Source of the DNA: Paeniglutamicibacter kerguelensis
GTDB taxonomy: Bacteria > Actinomycetota > Actinomycetes > Actinomycetales > Micrococcaceae
Length of the DNA stretch: 64,000 nt
Assembly: GCF_017876535.1 (NCBI RefSeq)
Contig: NZ_JAGIOF010000001.1
Coordinates: 1,674,001 to 1,738,000, forward strand
Reading direction: 5' to 3'
Every line of letters starts with the position of its first letter. The stretch's first letter is position 1. This document shows positions 41,106-54,768 of this stretch, piece by piece. The position numbers and the translations under genes were made by a program. Under the pieces are notes generated by a model. That model was not told the DNA's origin. It worked only from the letters and a program-made list of their open reading frames with translations, and did not search any database.

Positions 41106-41270
41106 GCAAGATCATGATTCTGACGCGGAATCCGCACCCACTTGCGCGAACACGAATTTCCGGTGAAAACGGGCGGAATGCGCGCCGAACACGCGGGAAA
41201 TGCCTAGAAAACCGCGCTTCTCGGGAATCTTGGCCAAGGTATCCGCAGTGGCGGACATTTACGCATAAGC

Positions 41271-41287
41271 ACCAGTCAGTGACTGGT
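41271..41287. promoter_or_regulatory. Palindrome ACCAGTCA-G-TGACTGGT
   Basis: Perfect 8-base arms around one base, in the same intergenic region. Candidate operator or small hairpin; the regulator is unknown. Confidence 0.45.
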
Positions 41288-41536
41288 ATATTCACGGCCC
41301 GTGATCAACCTCCCACCCGAAACGGCTAACCTCTCGAAGTCTGGCAAAATGCTGTGAAAAAGCGACTGGGCCGTGTCATATTGGTTCATTGTGGCCCAAC
41401 CATGTCCTCCGGCGGGCTCGAAGCCCTGCCCGGTTGGTTCTCCCGTGCGGTTCGGGGCCGTGGGAGTGCGTGTTGGTGCCATGGGACGCGGTCGGGATGG
41501 ACCTCGCATGTGCCCGGTCGACCCCCGTTAAAACAG

Positions 41537-41586
41537 TGTGCGTTTGGCCTTCCGTTCCCTCGCGGGACGGAAGGCCAAACGCACAC
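41537..41586 (-). terminator. Strong hairpin after pyrF
   Basis: GTGTGCGTTTGGCCTTCCGT and its complement form a perfect 20-base-pair stem, 32 bases past the pyrF stop. It probably ends the pyrimidine operon. On the minus strand it is followed by GTTTTAACG. Confidence 0.85.
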
Positions 41587-41617
41587 TCACTGCCGGACCG
41601 ACGGACGGCCGGGCCTG

Positions 41618-42485
41618 TTAGACCAGGGAATCCCGGGTACGCAGTGCCGCTTCGAGCAGCGACTTCGCATCGGGACCGGCCCTGAGGATGTCACGGCTGG
41701 AGGTGCCGAGCACCTGCGGCCAGAACGCCCCGAACGAGACCTTCATCTCGGCGCCTGTGGCGCCCTGGGCTCCCAGCCCGGGGGCCAGGATGGGGGCGGC
41801 GGAGGCAGCCAGGTCGATGCCCAGCTCATCCAGGGCCGAACCCACGGTGGCTCCGATGACCAGGCCGGTGGAACCGAACGGCACCCCGGACAGGTTTTCG
41901 GCGGCGTTCTCAGCACCGACGGCGGTGATGATGCGCTTGGCAACGGACTCGTCGCCTCCCACATGCTGTACCGCCTTGCCCTCCGGGTTGGAGGTCAAAC
42001 CCAGCACGAACACGCCGCGGCCGGTGGCTGCGGCAAGGTCCAGCGCCGGGCGCAGCGACTCGTAGCCCAGGTACGGGCTCAGCGTCACGGCGTCGGAGGC
42101 CAGCGGGCTGCCCTCACCCAGCCAGGCGTCGGCGTAGGCTGCCATGGTCGATCCGATGTCCCCGCGTTTGGCATCGGCGATGCTCAGCAGCTTGGCCTCG
42201 GCGCACGCGGCAAGGGTTTCCTCCAGCACGGCCAGTCCGCGCGAACCGTGGCGCTCAAAGAGCGCCACCTGCGGCTTGAGCGCCGCAACCTGTCCGGCCA
42301 TGGCCTCGACCACGCGCAGCGAGAAGGCACGAAGCCCCTCGACGTCGTCGTTCAGGCCCCAGGCCGCGAGCAGCCCCGGGTGCGGGTCGATGCCCACGCA
42401 CAGCGGACCGTGCGCGGCCATGGCCGAGGCCAGACGATGCCCGAAGGGGGCACGTCCGGCCTGCGGCACGGTGGTGTTGTTGGTG

Positions 42486-42493
<8 letters not shown>
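41618..42493 (-). CDS. pyrF: Orotidine 5'-phosphate decarboxylase, type 2
   Basis: The last enzyme of UMP synthesis, about 291 residues. It belongs to the long actinobacterial/mycobacterial type: [17 protein letters not shown], the catalytic [19 protein letters not shown] with the Lys-Asp pair, and [14 protein letters not shown] near the phosphate site. I chose ATG 42493, which overlaps the carB stop (ATGCCTAG); ATG 42502 is the alternative. It is the last gene of the pyr operon, ahead of a strong hairpin. Confidence 0.95.
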
Positions 42494-45799
<3,306 letters not shown>

Positions 45800-45800
<1 letters not shown>

Positions 45801-47005
45801 TACTTCTCTTCCTGAGTGGAGGCGGTGGTGGAGGTGGATGCGGAGCCGGTCCCGGCTGCGCGCATCACGTCGATGAAGCGGTCAAAGAGGTGGCTGGCGT
45901 CGTGCGGTCCGGAGGCCGCCTCCGGGTGGTACTGCACGGAGAACGCCGGCAGGTCCAGGCAGACGAGGCCCTCGACGACGGAGTCGTTGAGCGAGATGTG
46001 GGAGACCTCGACGCGGCCGAAGCGGTCAAGCGGGGCCAGCGAGGCGCCCTCGCGCGGGGCGTCGACGGCGAAGCCGTGGTTCTGGCTGGTGATCTCCACC
46101 TTGCCGGTGGCCTTGTCCAGCACCGGCTGGTTGATGCCGCGGTGGCCGTAGCGCAGCTTGTAGGTGCCGTAGCCCAGGGCGCGGCCCAGGATCTGGTTGC
46201 CGAAGCAGATGCCGAAGTACGGGATCTTCGCGTCCAGCACCTCGCGTACCAGCTCCACCTGCACGTTGGCGGTGGCCGGGTCGCCCGGGCCGTTGGAAAG
46301 GAAGACGCCCTGCGCGCCGGTGGCAACGACGTCCTTGAACGTGGCGTTGTACGGCAGCACGTGCACGCGCACGCCGCGCTCGGCGAAGCGCTGCGGGGTC
46401 ATCGCCTTGATGCCAAGGTCGATCGCGGCGATGGAGAACTCCACCTCGCCGTCGAAGCCGTGGTCCTTGGGCTCGACGGTGTAGGCCTCCCGGGTGGAAA
46501 CCACGGCGGAGAGGTTCAGCCCCTCCATCGGGGCCTGGGCGTTGACCTGCTCGATCAGCTCGGCCACCGGGGCCGCCGCGGCCTCGCCGGAGAACACGCC
46601 GGCCTTCATGGCGCCACGTTCGCGCAGGTGGCGGGTCAGCGCGCGGGTGTCCACGTGCTGGATGCCGACGACGCCGAAGTTGACAAGTTCCTCGTCCAGG
46701 GAGCGCTGCGCGCGCCAGTTGGACGGGCGGCGCGCCGCCTCGCGCACCACGTAGCCGGCGGCCCAGATGCGGGAGGACTCGGCGTCCTCGTCGTTCACGC
46801 CGGTGTTGCCGATGTGCGGGAAGGTCTGCACGATGATCTGCTTGGCGTAGGACGGGTCCGTGAGGGTTTCCTGGTAGCCGGACATGCCGGTGGAGAACAC
46901 GGCCTCGCCGAAGGTGGTGCCGACGGCACCGTAGCTGCGGCCGCGGAAAACCCGTCCGTCTTCGAGCACCAGGAGGGCTGGCTCGGTCCTTAGTACTGCT
47001 GTCAC
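45800..47005 (-). CDS. carA: Carbamoyl-phosphate synthase small subunit
   Basis: A 401-residue glutaminase subunit that releases ammonia for CarB. The class I amidotransferase nucleophile lies in [18 protein letters not shown] (Cys), and the His-Glu pair in [15 protein letters not shown]. The usual GHQ after the nucleophile reads GNQ, which is common in actinobacterial CarA and not a sign of loss. The start is GTG 47005, overlapping the stop of the PH-like gene as GTGA. Confidence 0.97.
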
Positions 47006-47547
47006 TGGTTTTCCTTATCCTCGGCGGGTGATGGTTTTTCGTCGTTCGGTGTTCCGGCCCGCCCCAGGGCGGCGATGCCCTTGAGCAGGACCGGCAGTTC
47101 TTGGTGGTAGCGGGGGCGGAAGCCGGTGTCCACTGCCTTGTCCCCCAGCGCCCAGGTGATGACCAGCAGCCCGTCCTTTTCGACGAACTTGCCGGCCATG
47201 CCCGAGGCGCGTTGCACGTTGGTGATGGTTGCCGCGGGGATGAACACGTCGGTGGCCCCGTGGCGGGCCAGCAGCACGCCGTCGGCGTGCACGCCCAGGG
47301 TGGCGTTGCTGCGGATGCCCAGCTGGTGGGCGGCGATGCGGTCAAGCCAGTCCCCGGCGGTGGTGGTGCAGACGTACTGCCCCTCGCTGGGGTCCGCCAG
47401 CAGCAGGCCGGGGTCGGCGGGCACCGCGGGCGGGGCCGCGATGTCCGACTGGCGGCGCAGGCGGTTGCGCCAGCCCAGCAGGATCAGGGCGACCAGCACC
47501 GCGATGATGGCGATGGTGATCAGTACAGCGCCGGTGTATTGGCCCAA
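47002..47547 (-). CDS. Membrane-anchored PH-like protein in pyr operon
   Basis: A protein of about 181 residues, encoded between pyrC and carA. One N-terminal transmembrane helix ([17 protein letters not shown]) is followed by a soluble part containing [38 protein letters not shown] and [17 protein letters not shown]; the strand pattern suggests a PH-like domain. Conserved in the pyr operon of related actinobacteria, often called a transporter without proof. The likely start is TTG 47547 with GGAG nine bases upstream, one base after the pyrC stop; an in-frame TTG at 47565 is possible. It overlaps carA as GTGA. Function unknown. Confidence 0.85.
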   Translation of the reverse strand: MGQYTGAVLITIAIIAVLVALILLGWRNRLRRQSDIAAPPAVPADPGLLLADPSEGQYVCTTTAGDWLDRIAAHQLGIRSNATLGVHADGVLLARHGATDVFIPAATITNVQRASGMAGKFVEKDGLLVITWALGDKAVDTGFRPRYHQELPVLLKGIAALGRAGTPNDEKPSPAEDKENQ

Positions 47548-47548
47548 C

Positions 47549-48883
47549 TTACTCGGCTCCCACAAGGCGCGGGGTGGCCAGGGCGCCGTCCAGCACGGTC
47601 GGGTGCCCGTGGAAGAACACGGTGGTGACCTTGCCCGGCAGTTCCAGTCCCTTGAACGGGGAATTCCGGCCCTTGGTGGCCATCGCGTACGGGTCCACGA
47701 CCCAGCGGGCGGCGGCGTCCACCAGCGTGATGTTCGCCGGCTCGCCGACCTCCAGCGCGCGGCCCTGGTCGGACACGCGGCCGATTTCCGCCGGCGCGGA
47801 GGAGGTGATGCGCGCGAAGTCGGCCCAGCTGATCATGCCGGTTTCGATCATGGTGTGCTGGACGACCGAGAGCGCGGTCTCCAGCCCGGTCATGCCCATG
47901 GCGGCCGCGGCCCACTCGCATTCCTTCGCCTCGGAAGGGTGCGGCGCGTGGTCGGTGCCGATGATGTCGATGGTGCCGTCGGCCAGCGCCGCGCGCAGGG
48001 CCATGACGTCGGCCTCGCGGCGCAGCGGCGGGTTGACCTTGAAGACCGGGTCGTAGCTCTTGACCATCTCGTCGGTCAGCAGCAGGTGGTGCGGGGTGAC
48101 CTCGGCGGTGACCTGCACGCCGCGGGACTTGGCCCAGCGGATGATCTCCACGGACCCGGCGGTGGAGACGTGGCAGATGTGCAGGCGGGAGCCGACGTGT
48201 TCGGCCAGCAGCACGTCGCGGGCGATGATCGATTCCTCGGCGACGGCCGGCCAGCCGGCCAGTCCGAGCACCGCGGAGACCTCGCCCTCGTTCATCTGGG
48301 CGCCCTCGGTGAGGCGCGGCTCCTGGGCGTGCTGGGCGATCACTCCGTCGAACGCCTTCACGTATTCCAGGGCGCGGCGCATGACCAACGGGTCGAACAC
48401 GCAGATGCCGTCGTCGGAGAAGACGCGGACCGCGGCGCGGGAATCGGCCATGGCGCCAATCTCGCTCATCTGCGAACCTTTCAGGCCGACGGTGACCGCG
48501 CCCACCGGGCGCACGTCGACCCAGCCCGAGCGGCGGCCCAGCGACCAGACCTGCTCGACGACCCCGGCGGTGTCCGCCACCGGGTTGGAGTTGGCCATGG
48601 CGTGCACGGCGGTGAAGCCGCCCAGCGCCGCGGCGCGGGTGCCGGTCTCGACGGTTTCCGCGTCCTCGCGGCCCGGTTCGCGCAGGTGGGTGTGCAAGTC
48701 GACCATGCCGGGCAGGGCGATCTGGCCCGCGGCCTCGATCACGGTGGCGCCGGCTGCGGCCGGGTGGGTTGCCGCATCGGCGCCCAGGGCGACGATCAGC
48801 CCGTCGTTGATCAAAAGGTCGGTGGCCTCTGCGCCCAGCGGCTTCGCGCCGCGGACCAGGTAGGTGTTGGTGTTGGTGCTCAT
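47549..48883 (-). CDS. pyrC: Dihydroorotase
   Basis: A 444-residue amidohydrolase that closes carbamoyl aspartate to dihydroorotate. Metal-binding GMVDLHTHLREPG lies near residue 60; FSDDGICVFD, HICHVSTAGS, VTAEVTPHHLLL and DIIGTDHAPHP complete the active site. This is the class I type often encoded beside pyrB. ATG 48883 is preceded by AAGAAACGGGAG. Only 24 bases separate it from the pyrB stop. Confidence 0.97.
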   Translation of the reverse strand: MSTNTNTYLVRGAKPLGAEATDLLINDGLIVALGADAATHPAAAGATVIEAAGQIALPGMVDLHTHLREPGREDAETVETGTRAAALGGFTAVHAMANSNPVADTAGVVEQVWSLGRRSGWVDVRPVGAVTVGLKGSQMSEIGAMADSRAAVRVFSDDGICVFDPLVMRRALEYVKAFDGVIAQHAQEPRLTEGAQMNEGEVSAVLGLAGWPAVAEESIIARDVLLAEHVGSRLHICHVSTAGSVEIIRWAKSRGVQVTAEVTPHHLLLTDEMVKSYDPVFKVNPPLRREADVMALRAALADGTIDIIGTDHAPHPSEAKECEWAAAAMGMTGLETALSVVQHTMIETGMISWADFARITSSAPAEIGRVSDQGRALEVGEPANITLVDAAARWVVDPYAMATKGRNSPFKGLELPGKVTTVFFHGHPTVLDGALATPRLVGAE

Positions 48884-48907
48884 CGGTGACTCCCGTTTCT
48901 TAGGGTT

Positions 48908-50496
<1,589 letters not shown>

Positions 50497-50591
50497 TCAC
50501 AGGACGGAATTTAAAGGTTGCTGGCTCATTTTTGGTGGTTTGCTACTCCATCAAAATTACCACGGCGTGCATCACACGTAGGCTTTGGTGC

Positions 50592-51803
50592 ATGAGCGTT
50601 ACCTCACACCCCATGAAGCCATCGCCCGAACCCAACCCGCGCGATCCGTGGACCGGGGCTTCCCGCACCGCAACCGGCCTGCCGGCCACCGTCGGAATGC
50701 CGCTGGCACAACCCGGCAGGCCCGGTTCGGGGGTGCTCGTCGCGCTGGTGCTGTGCACCCTGCTGCTGCTGGGCGTCACGTTCTTCCTTTCCGGCATCTT
50801 CGGCTCCGGCACCTTGCTGTGGCTTGGCCTCCTGGCGATGGTTCCGCTGGGCCTGTGCCTGGCTGGCCTGCGCTGGGTGGACCGCTGGGACCCCGAGCCG
50901 CGGCCCATGCTGTTGCTGGCGCTGCTCTGGGGCGCCGGGACGTCGGTGGCCGGCGCCCTGCTGGTGGGCGACCTGTTCACCGAGCTGTTTTTCAATCCCG
51001 CCGGACGGCTGGACCTTGACACCTTCGGGGCCGTGGTGCAGGCGCCGATCGTCGAGGAACTGGTCAAGGGCGCCGGGGTGCTGCTGATCTTCTGGCTCAA
51101 CCGGGCGCACTTCGACGGGCCGATCGACGGCATCGTCTACGGCGGCATGGTGGGGGCGGGCTTCGCCTTCACCGAGAACATCCTGTACTTCGGCTCCAGC
51201 TACGCCGAATCCGGAGCCCCGGGCGACCTTGCGGCGGTGTTCGTGCTGCGCGGGCTCTTCTCCCCCTTTGCGCACGTGCTTTTCACCGCGTGGACGGGTT
51301 TTGCGCTGGGATTGTGCGCCGAGCACGGGGACCGGTCCCGCTGGCCGCTCTACCTGGGGCTGGGCCTGCTGCCGGCGGTGCTCGGACATTTCCTGTGGAA
51401 CGGCGGGGTGGGCATCTTCTTCGACTCGTTCCTGGACTTCTACTTCCTGCTCCAGCTGCCGCTCTTTGTCGCAACCGTTGTGTCGGTCGTGCTGCTGCAG
51501 CGGGCCGAATTGCGGCTCATCGCCCGCCGGCTGGACGAGTACCGGCAAGCGGGCTGGTTCACGCCCGCGGAGGTAGCAATGTTCGCCACGCCGGCCGGCC
51601 GCAAGGCGGCCAGGGCCTGGGCCTCGGCCCACGGGCGCGGGCGCCTGATGCAGGACTTCACGCAAACCGCCATGGACCTGGCAAGCGTGCGGCAGCGCAT
51701 ATCCGCGGGCCATGCCGATGCGGGCGACCACGCCCGCGAGCTTGCCTTGCTGCACCAGTCCTACAGGCAACGCGCGCAATTGTTGGCAGGCGTCGTAGTC
51801 TAG
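50592..51803 (+). CDS. PrsW family intramembrane metalloprotease
   Basis: A 403-residue membrane protein. After a polar 45-residue N-terminus come about eight to nine hydrophobic segments. The PrsW/CPBP-like active-site motifs are IVEELVKG (E155, E156, K159), FAFTEN (E195, N196) and conserved His residues in PFAHVLFT and AVLGHFLWN. PrsW in Bacillus cuts an anti-sigma factor; no anti-sigma gene adjoins here, so the substrate is open. The cytosolic C-terminal 90 residues are helical and charged. I chose ATG 50592, since the extension to 50532 overlaps the likely promoter. Confidence 0.9.
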   Translation: MSVTSHPMKPSPEPNPRDPWTGASRTATGLPATVGMPLAQPGRPGSGVLVALVLCTLLLLGVTFFLSGIFGSGTLLWLGLLAMVPLGLCLAGLRWVDRWDPEPRPMLLLALLWGAGTSVAGALLVGDLFTELFFNPAGRLDLDTFGAVVQAPIVEELVKGAGVLLIFWLNRAHFDGPIDGIVYGGMVGAGFAFTENILYFGSSYAESGAPGDLAAVFVLRGLFSPFAHVLFTAWTGFALGLCAEHGDRSRWPLYLGLGLLPAVLGHFLWNGGVGIFFDSFLDFYFLLQLPLFVATVVSVVLLQRAELRLIARRLDEYRQAGWFTPAEVAMFATPAGRKAARAWASAHGRGRLMQDFTQTAMDLASVRQRISAGHADAGDHARELALLHQSYRQRAQLLAGVVV

Positions 51804-51875
51804 GTTCCAAAACCGCTGCGGCGACACGGCCCCCGGCCTTCAACCCGCAACCGCCAACCCCTCGCAAGGAGCAAG

Positions 51876-52523
51876 GTGAAACACGCAAAGCAGAATTCCA
51901 CGCGCTTGGTCAAGGCGCTCGACTACCGGCACATGGTCGATGTGACGCTCAAGGGCAGGGACGCGGAGATGGTCCGCGGCTACGTGTTGGCCATGGGCGG
52001 CAAGTGGATCCTGATGCACGCTACCACCGCCGGCGGCGCTCCGGACGAGACGGTGGCGATTCGCCGCAGGCACATCTCCCACGTGGCCAAGACCAAGCAC
52101 TTTGCCGCGCGGGTGCTCGAGGCCTGGAAGCTGCCGGTGCCGCAGTCGGAGCTGGGCATGCAGGACCTGGATACGACCCGTGCGGTGCTCAAGGCGCTGG
52201 GCGATGGCGGGGCGCTGCTCTGCGTGATGCGCGACGTGGCATGGCCCGACGGCATGCTCATCGGTTCGCTGGCCGAGGTCGAGAAAAAGCGTGTGTGGCT
52301 GCTGGAGGTCACCTACCGGGCGCGCTGGAAGCGCCGGCTGACGGGCATCAAACCCCGGCACATCTCGCGCATCGCCAGCGGCGGTGACTACCTTGAGCAG
52401 CTCGCATTGGTCGCTGGGCCACGGCCGCCGCGGAGCGCCACAGAGGGATCGACCCGGGCCTATTCTCCCGGATCGGCAGGTCCCGGCACGACGGAGCCAA
52501 CACCGGACGACAACGACCGTTGA
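51876..52523 (+). CDS. Unrecognised protein with an internal duplication
   Basis: A 215-residue soluble protein I do not recognise. Two segments look like copies of one small beta-rich unit: GYVLAMGGKWILMHATT...RRRHISHVAKT (about 33-75) and GSLAEVEKKRVWLLEVTY...KPRHISRIASG (about 130-175), both ending in a RHIS(H/R) strand. The C-terminal 40 residues are Pro/Gly/Thr-rich and disordered. Start ATG 51876 has AAGGAGCAAGG upstream. It lies 72 bases after prsW in the same direction and may be expressed with it. No membrane segment. Confidence 0.75.
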   Translation: MKHAKQNSTRLVKALDYRHMVDVTLKGRDAEMVRGYVLAMGGKWILMHATTAGGAPDETVAIRRRHISHVAKTKHFAARVLEAWKLPVPQSELGMQDLDTTRAVLKALGDGGALLCVMRDVAWPDGMLIGSLAEVEKKRVWLLEVTYRARWKRRLTGIKPRHISRIASGGDYLEQLALVAGPRPPRSATEGSTRAYSPGSAGPGTTEPTPDDNDR

Positions 52524-52536
52524 GCAAGTGACCGTC

Positions 52537-52560
52537 AAGCAACAGGTGGCCGGGATCCAC
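52537..52560 (+). repeat. Copy of nusB-terminator sequence on the 3' side of the M16 gene
   Basis: AAGCAACAGGTGGCCGGGATCCAC matches 54279-54302 at 21 of 24 positions in the same direction, and its last 18 bases are identical to the complement of 54316-54333. The two places bracket the M16-like gene. Confidence 0.85.
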
Positions 52561-52662
52561 TCACGGGATGCATTTGCCGTTGAGTCGGTGCGTCACGTGC
52601 GTGGAAGCGGCAATTCGACCGGCACCTTGGGATTCTGAAATTCCCCCGTGAACCGCCGGTTC

Positions 52663-54153
52663 CTACTCCTCGGGGAATTCCCGCACAATTTCAGCGGGAA
52701 AAGATCCCAACAATGCCCGCCTGAGTCTCTTGGCGCGTTTCCAGTCATCCAAGACGATTTCCGTGCTCCGTCCGCGGCGGTCCATCAGTGAGATGCACCC
52801 GCACTGTCGGTTCCCGACTACTGCTAGGTCCAACAGGTTGATCGAGCGCGTCTTGCCGGCTTTTCTCTTCACGAGGCGGGAAGGCGTGAGCCAGAGCGTG
52901 GCCTTGGAAGATTTGTGCTTCCACGGAGTGAGCCCATCCAATTCGACCACGGTTTCGTCGTGGGCACCTTGGTCCTCGACCCGTTGCCAAATGTCAAAAG
53001 GATCCGAAGCCAGCCCAAAAACTGCCGCGTTTTTCCTGCCGATCTTGAAGTCGCGGTTCACGGCAACAACGAGCGTCGACATAGCCCCATTGAGCACTCT
53101 CGTGAGCTCTTCTCCACTCTGCGTTGTAATGCGCCGGTGCAGCTCATCCAAAGTCGACGTGGATCGCCCCAGGAGCCCGTCCACTGCCATTTGGTCGAGG
53201 TAATTTGAAGCGATGTTATCTTCCCAGGCCAGCTCCACTTGAAGTGCATTGCGTGCGAATTTGACCGCTTCCCCGCTGAATCCGTGCTTGGCAATTTCAT
53301 CAAGGGCCGCCATGCCCGCGCCGAAGGCCGTTGTGACGTTTGCGGGGAGGGGATCAAGAACCAAATCCAACTGATTCCGGTATTCATCGATGCGGGTGGT
53401 GAGCACCGCGACCGAATAGATCAATCCTTGGGAGCGGCGAAGCCTGGAGGTCAATTCCCGGTACAAGGCCTCCCCGAGCAACGACGAAAACTCCGCCGGA
53501 ACCAAGAGTGAAAGAGCCACCCCTGCCTTCGGCGATCGAACCACCGTGGGCGAGTCGATCACCTGTGGATGCACTTCCCTGAGCGGCACTTTTCCCGAGG
53601 GAAGGCGAATATCCAGGGATCCGGGAATGCGGCCCGTAAACGTCACCGCCGCGTTCTCCGCGGTGAACCAGCGGTCGACCCACTCCACAGCTTCCGCAAG
53701 GCGCATTCCGGTGGTGGCAGGAGCTCCCAAATAGCCGACGCCGAGACCGTTGGCACCGAAGCGATTTGTCAACAAACCGTTGGAAACCGTGCAAAACGCT
53801 GAAGGGTCTTCTGCCTCAATAACCGACTTTTCGCGACTGAACACTTCTTCCGGCACGCTGGAGAAACCGGATACGGCGACAGCGACGGCATTGAGAAATT
53901 GTGCAACTTCCTCCGCGTCGCCAGTGGCGTGGAATTTCACCGAATCATCGTCGACAACACCACCGAGAAGGAGCGGCAAGTGCTCAACCATGTACAGCAC
54001 AACGTGCTCGACTAGATGGGTGATGCCGGCCAGCGTCGCGGGTTCGTTGCGGAGCCCGACGCCGAAGATCAGCGTTCCCGTGCACAGCCCTGTTCGGTCG
54101 GTCGCATACGAGGGAATGTTGTTGTGCAGGCCCGTTTCCGGCATCTTCATCAT
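52663..54153 (-). CDS. M16 (insulinase-like) metalloprotease with possible PH-like tail
   Basis: A 496-residue protein related to peptidase family M16. The inverted zinc motif HxxEH is intact (HLVEH, residues 46-50), and a likely third ligand lies in REKSVIEAED (Glu113 or Glu115). The M16_C-like part contains ELTSRLRRSQGLIYSVAVL (about 235-255). The last 80 residues (TLWLTPSRLVKRK, LDLAVVGNRQ, LMDRRGRSTEI) have a strand pattern reminiscent of a PH-like domain; that is inference. No signal peptide, so the protein is probably cytosolic. Codon use looks less GC-biased than in neighbours, and the gene is bracketed by terminator-like repeats, which suggests acquisition. No peptide or export genes adjoin it. 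Confidence 0.8.
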   Translation of the reverse strand: MMKMPETGLHNNIPSYATDRTGLCTGTLIFGVGLRNEPATLAGITHLVEHVVLYMVEHLPLLLGGVVDDDSVKFHATGDAEEVAQFLNAVAVAVSGFSSVPEEVFSREKSVIEAEDPSAFCTVSNGLLTNRFGANGLGVGYLGAPATTGMRLAEAVEWVDRWFTAENAAVTFTGRIPGSLDIRLPSGKVPLREVHPQVIDSPTVVRSPKAGVALSLLVPAEFSSLLGEALYRELTSRLRRSQGLIYSVAVLTTRIDEYRNQLDLVLDPLPANVTTAFGAGMAALDEIAKHGFSGEAVKFARNALQVELAWEDNIASNYLDQMAVDGLLGRSTSTLDELHRRITTQSGEELTRVLNGAMSTLVVAVNRDFKIGRKNAAVFGLASDPFDIWQRVEDQGAHDETVVELDGLTPWKHKSSKATLWLTPSRLVKRKAGKTRSINLLDLAVVGNRQCGCISLMDRRGRSTEIVLDDWKRAKRLRRALLGSFPAEIVREFPEE

Positions 54154-54286
54154 GATGCCGATTCTTTCAGATCACGGCGCCGACGTGGGCATCCGGCAGG
54201 GCCGTGGGCGTTTTCTGACGCGTTGCACCCGCAAGGGGTTGCTCGCTCGTTCGGGTCCGGCAATGCCGCTGACGGGTTAAGCAACT

Positions 54287-54331
54287 GGTGGCCGGGACCC
54301 GCACGCTTGATGCGTGTGGATCCCGGCCACC
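54287..54331 (-). terminator. nusB terminator hairpin
   Basis: GGTGGCCGGGACCCGCACGC-TTGAT-GCGTGTGGATCCCGGCCACC, a 20-base-pair stem with one mismatch, 27 bases past the nusB stop. Part of it recurs at 52537-52560. Confidence 0.85.
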
Positions 54332-54357
54332 TGAAGGTTGCCTGGTGTTGCCGGCGG

Positions 54358-54768
54358 CTAGGCCAGCAACGTCGGCTTCATCTGCTGGATGCGTCCGAGC
54401 AGACCGTTGACGAACTCCGGGGACTCGTCGGTGGACAGCTCGCGGACCAGGGCGACGGCCTCGGCCACTGCCACGCCGTCGGGAACGTCGTCGTTGAACA
54501 ACAGTTCCCAGGCGCCGATGCGCAACGCGGTGCGGTCGACGGTCGGCATGCGCTCCAGGGACCAGCCCTTGGAGTAGGAGGAGAGGATCTCGTCGATCCG
54601 GTCCAGCTCGGCCATGACGCCCTCGATCAGGGTGACGGTGTACTCGTTGATCGTGATGTCTGTTGCTTCACGACGCAAACGCATTGCGGCCAGCGGCGAG
54701 ACGTCGCGCTGCTCGGCTTCGAAAAGGATGTCAAGTGCCCTGCGGCGGGCCTTGGCGCGTGCGCTCAC
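54358..54768 (-). CDS. nusB: Transcription antitermination factor NusB
   Basis: A 136-residue helical protein that with NusE (S10) binds boxA and promotes antitermination of rRNA operons. Typical pieces are SARAKARRRALDILFEAEQRD at the start, SLERMPTVDRTALRIGAWEL and VPDGVAVAEAVALVREL. The GTG at 54768 overlaps the efp stop by one base (TAGTG). efp-nusB is a standard pair. Confidence 0.96.
   Translation of the reverse strand: MSARAKARRRALDILFEAEQRDVSPLAAMRLRREATDITINEYTVTLIEGVMAELDRIDEILSSYSKGWSLERMPTVDRTALRIGAWELLFNDDVPDGVAVAEAVALVRELSTDESPEFVNGLLGRIQQMKPTLLA

Larger units (their letters stand above)
40936..41617. other. Long intergenic region between pyrF and mihF
   Basis: 680 bases with no supported gene; a 102-codon frame at 41021-41329 has no homologous look or ribosome site. 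It holds two palindromes (41092-41105, 41271-41287) on the mihF side and the pyrF hairpin (41537-41586). Confidence 0.6.

Noticed and set aside
41021..41329. Small + strand gene of 102 codons
   Set aside because: No ribosome site, no similarity, and it overlaps the mihF promoter region.
46180..46205. Lost active-site His in CarA (GNQ for GHQ)
   Set aside because: The change is common in actinobacterial CarA; the catalytic Cys and the C-terminal His-Glu pair are present.
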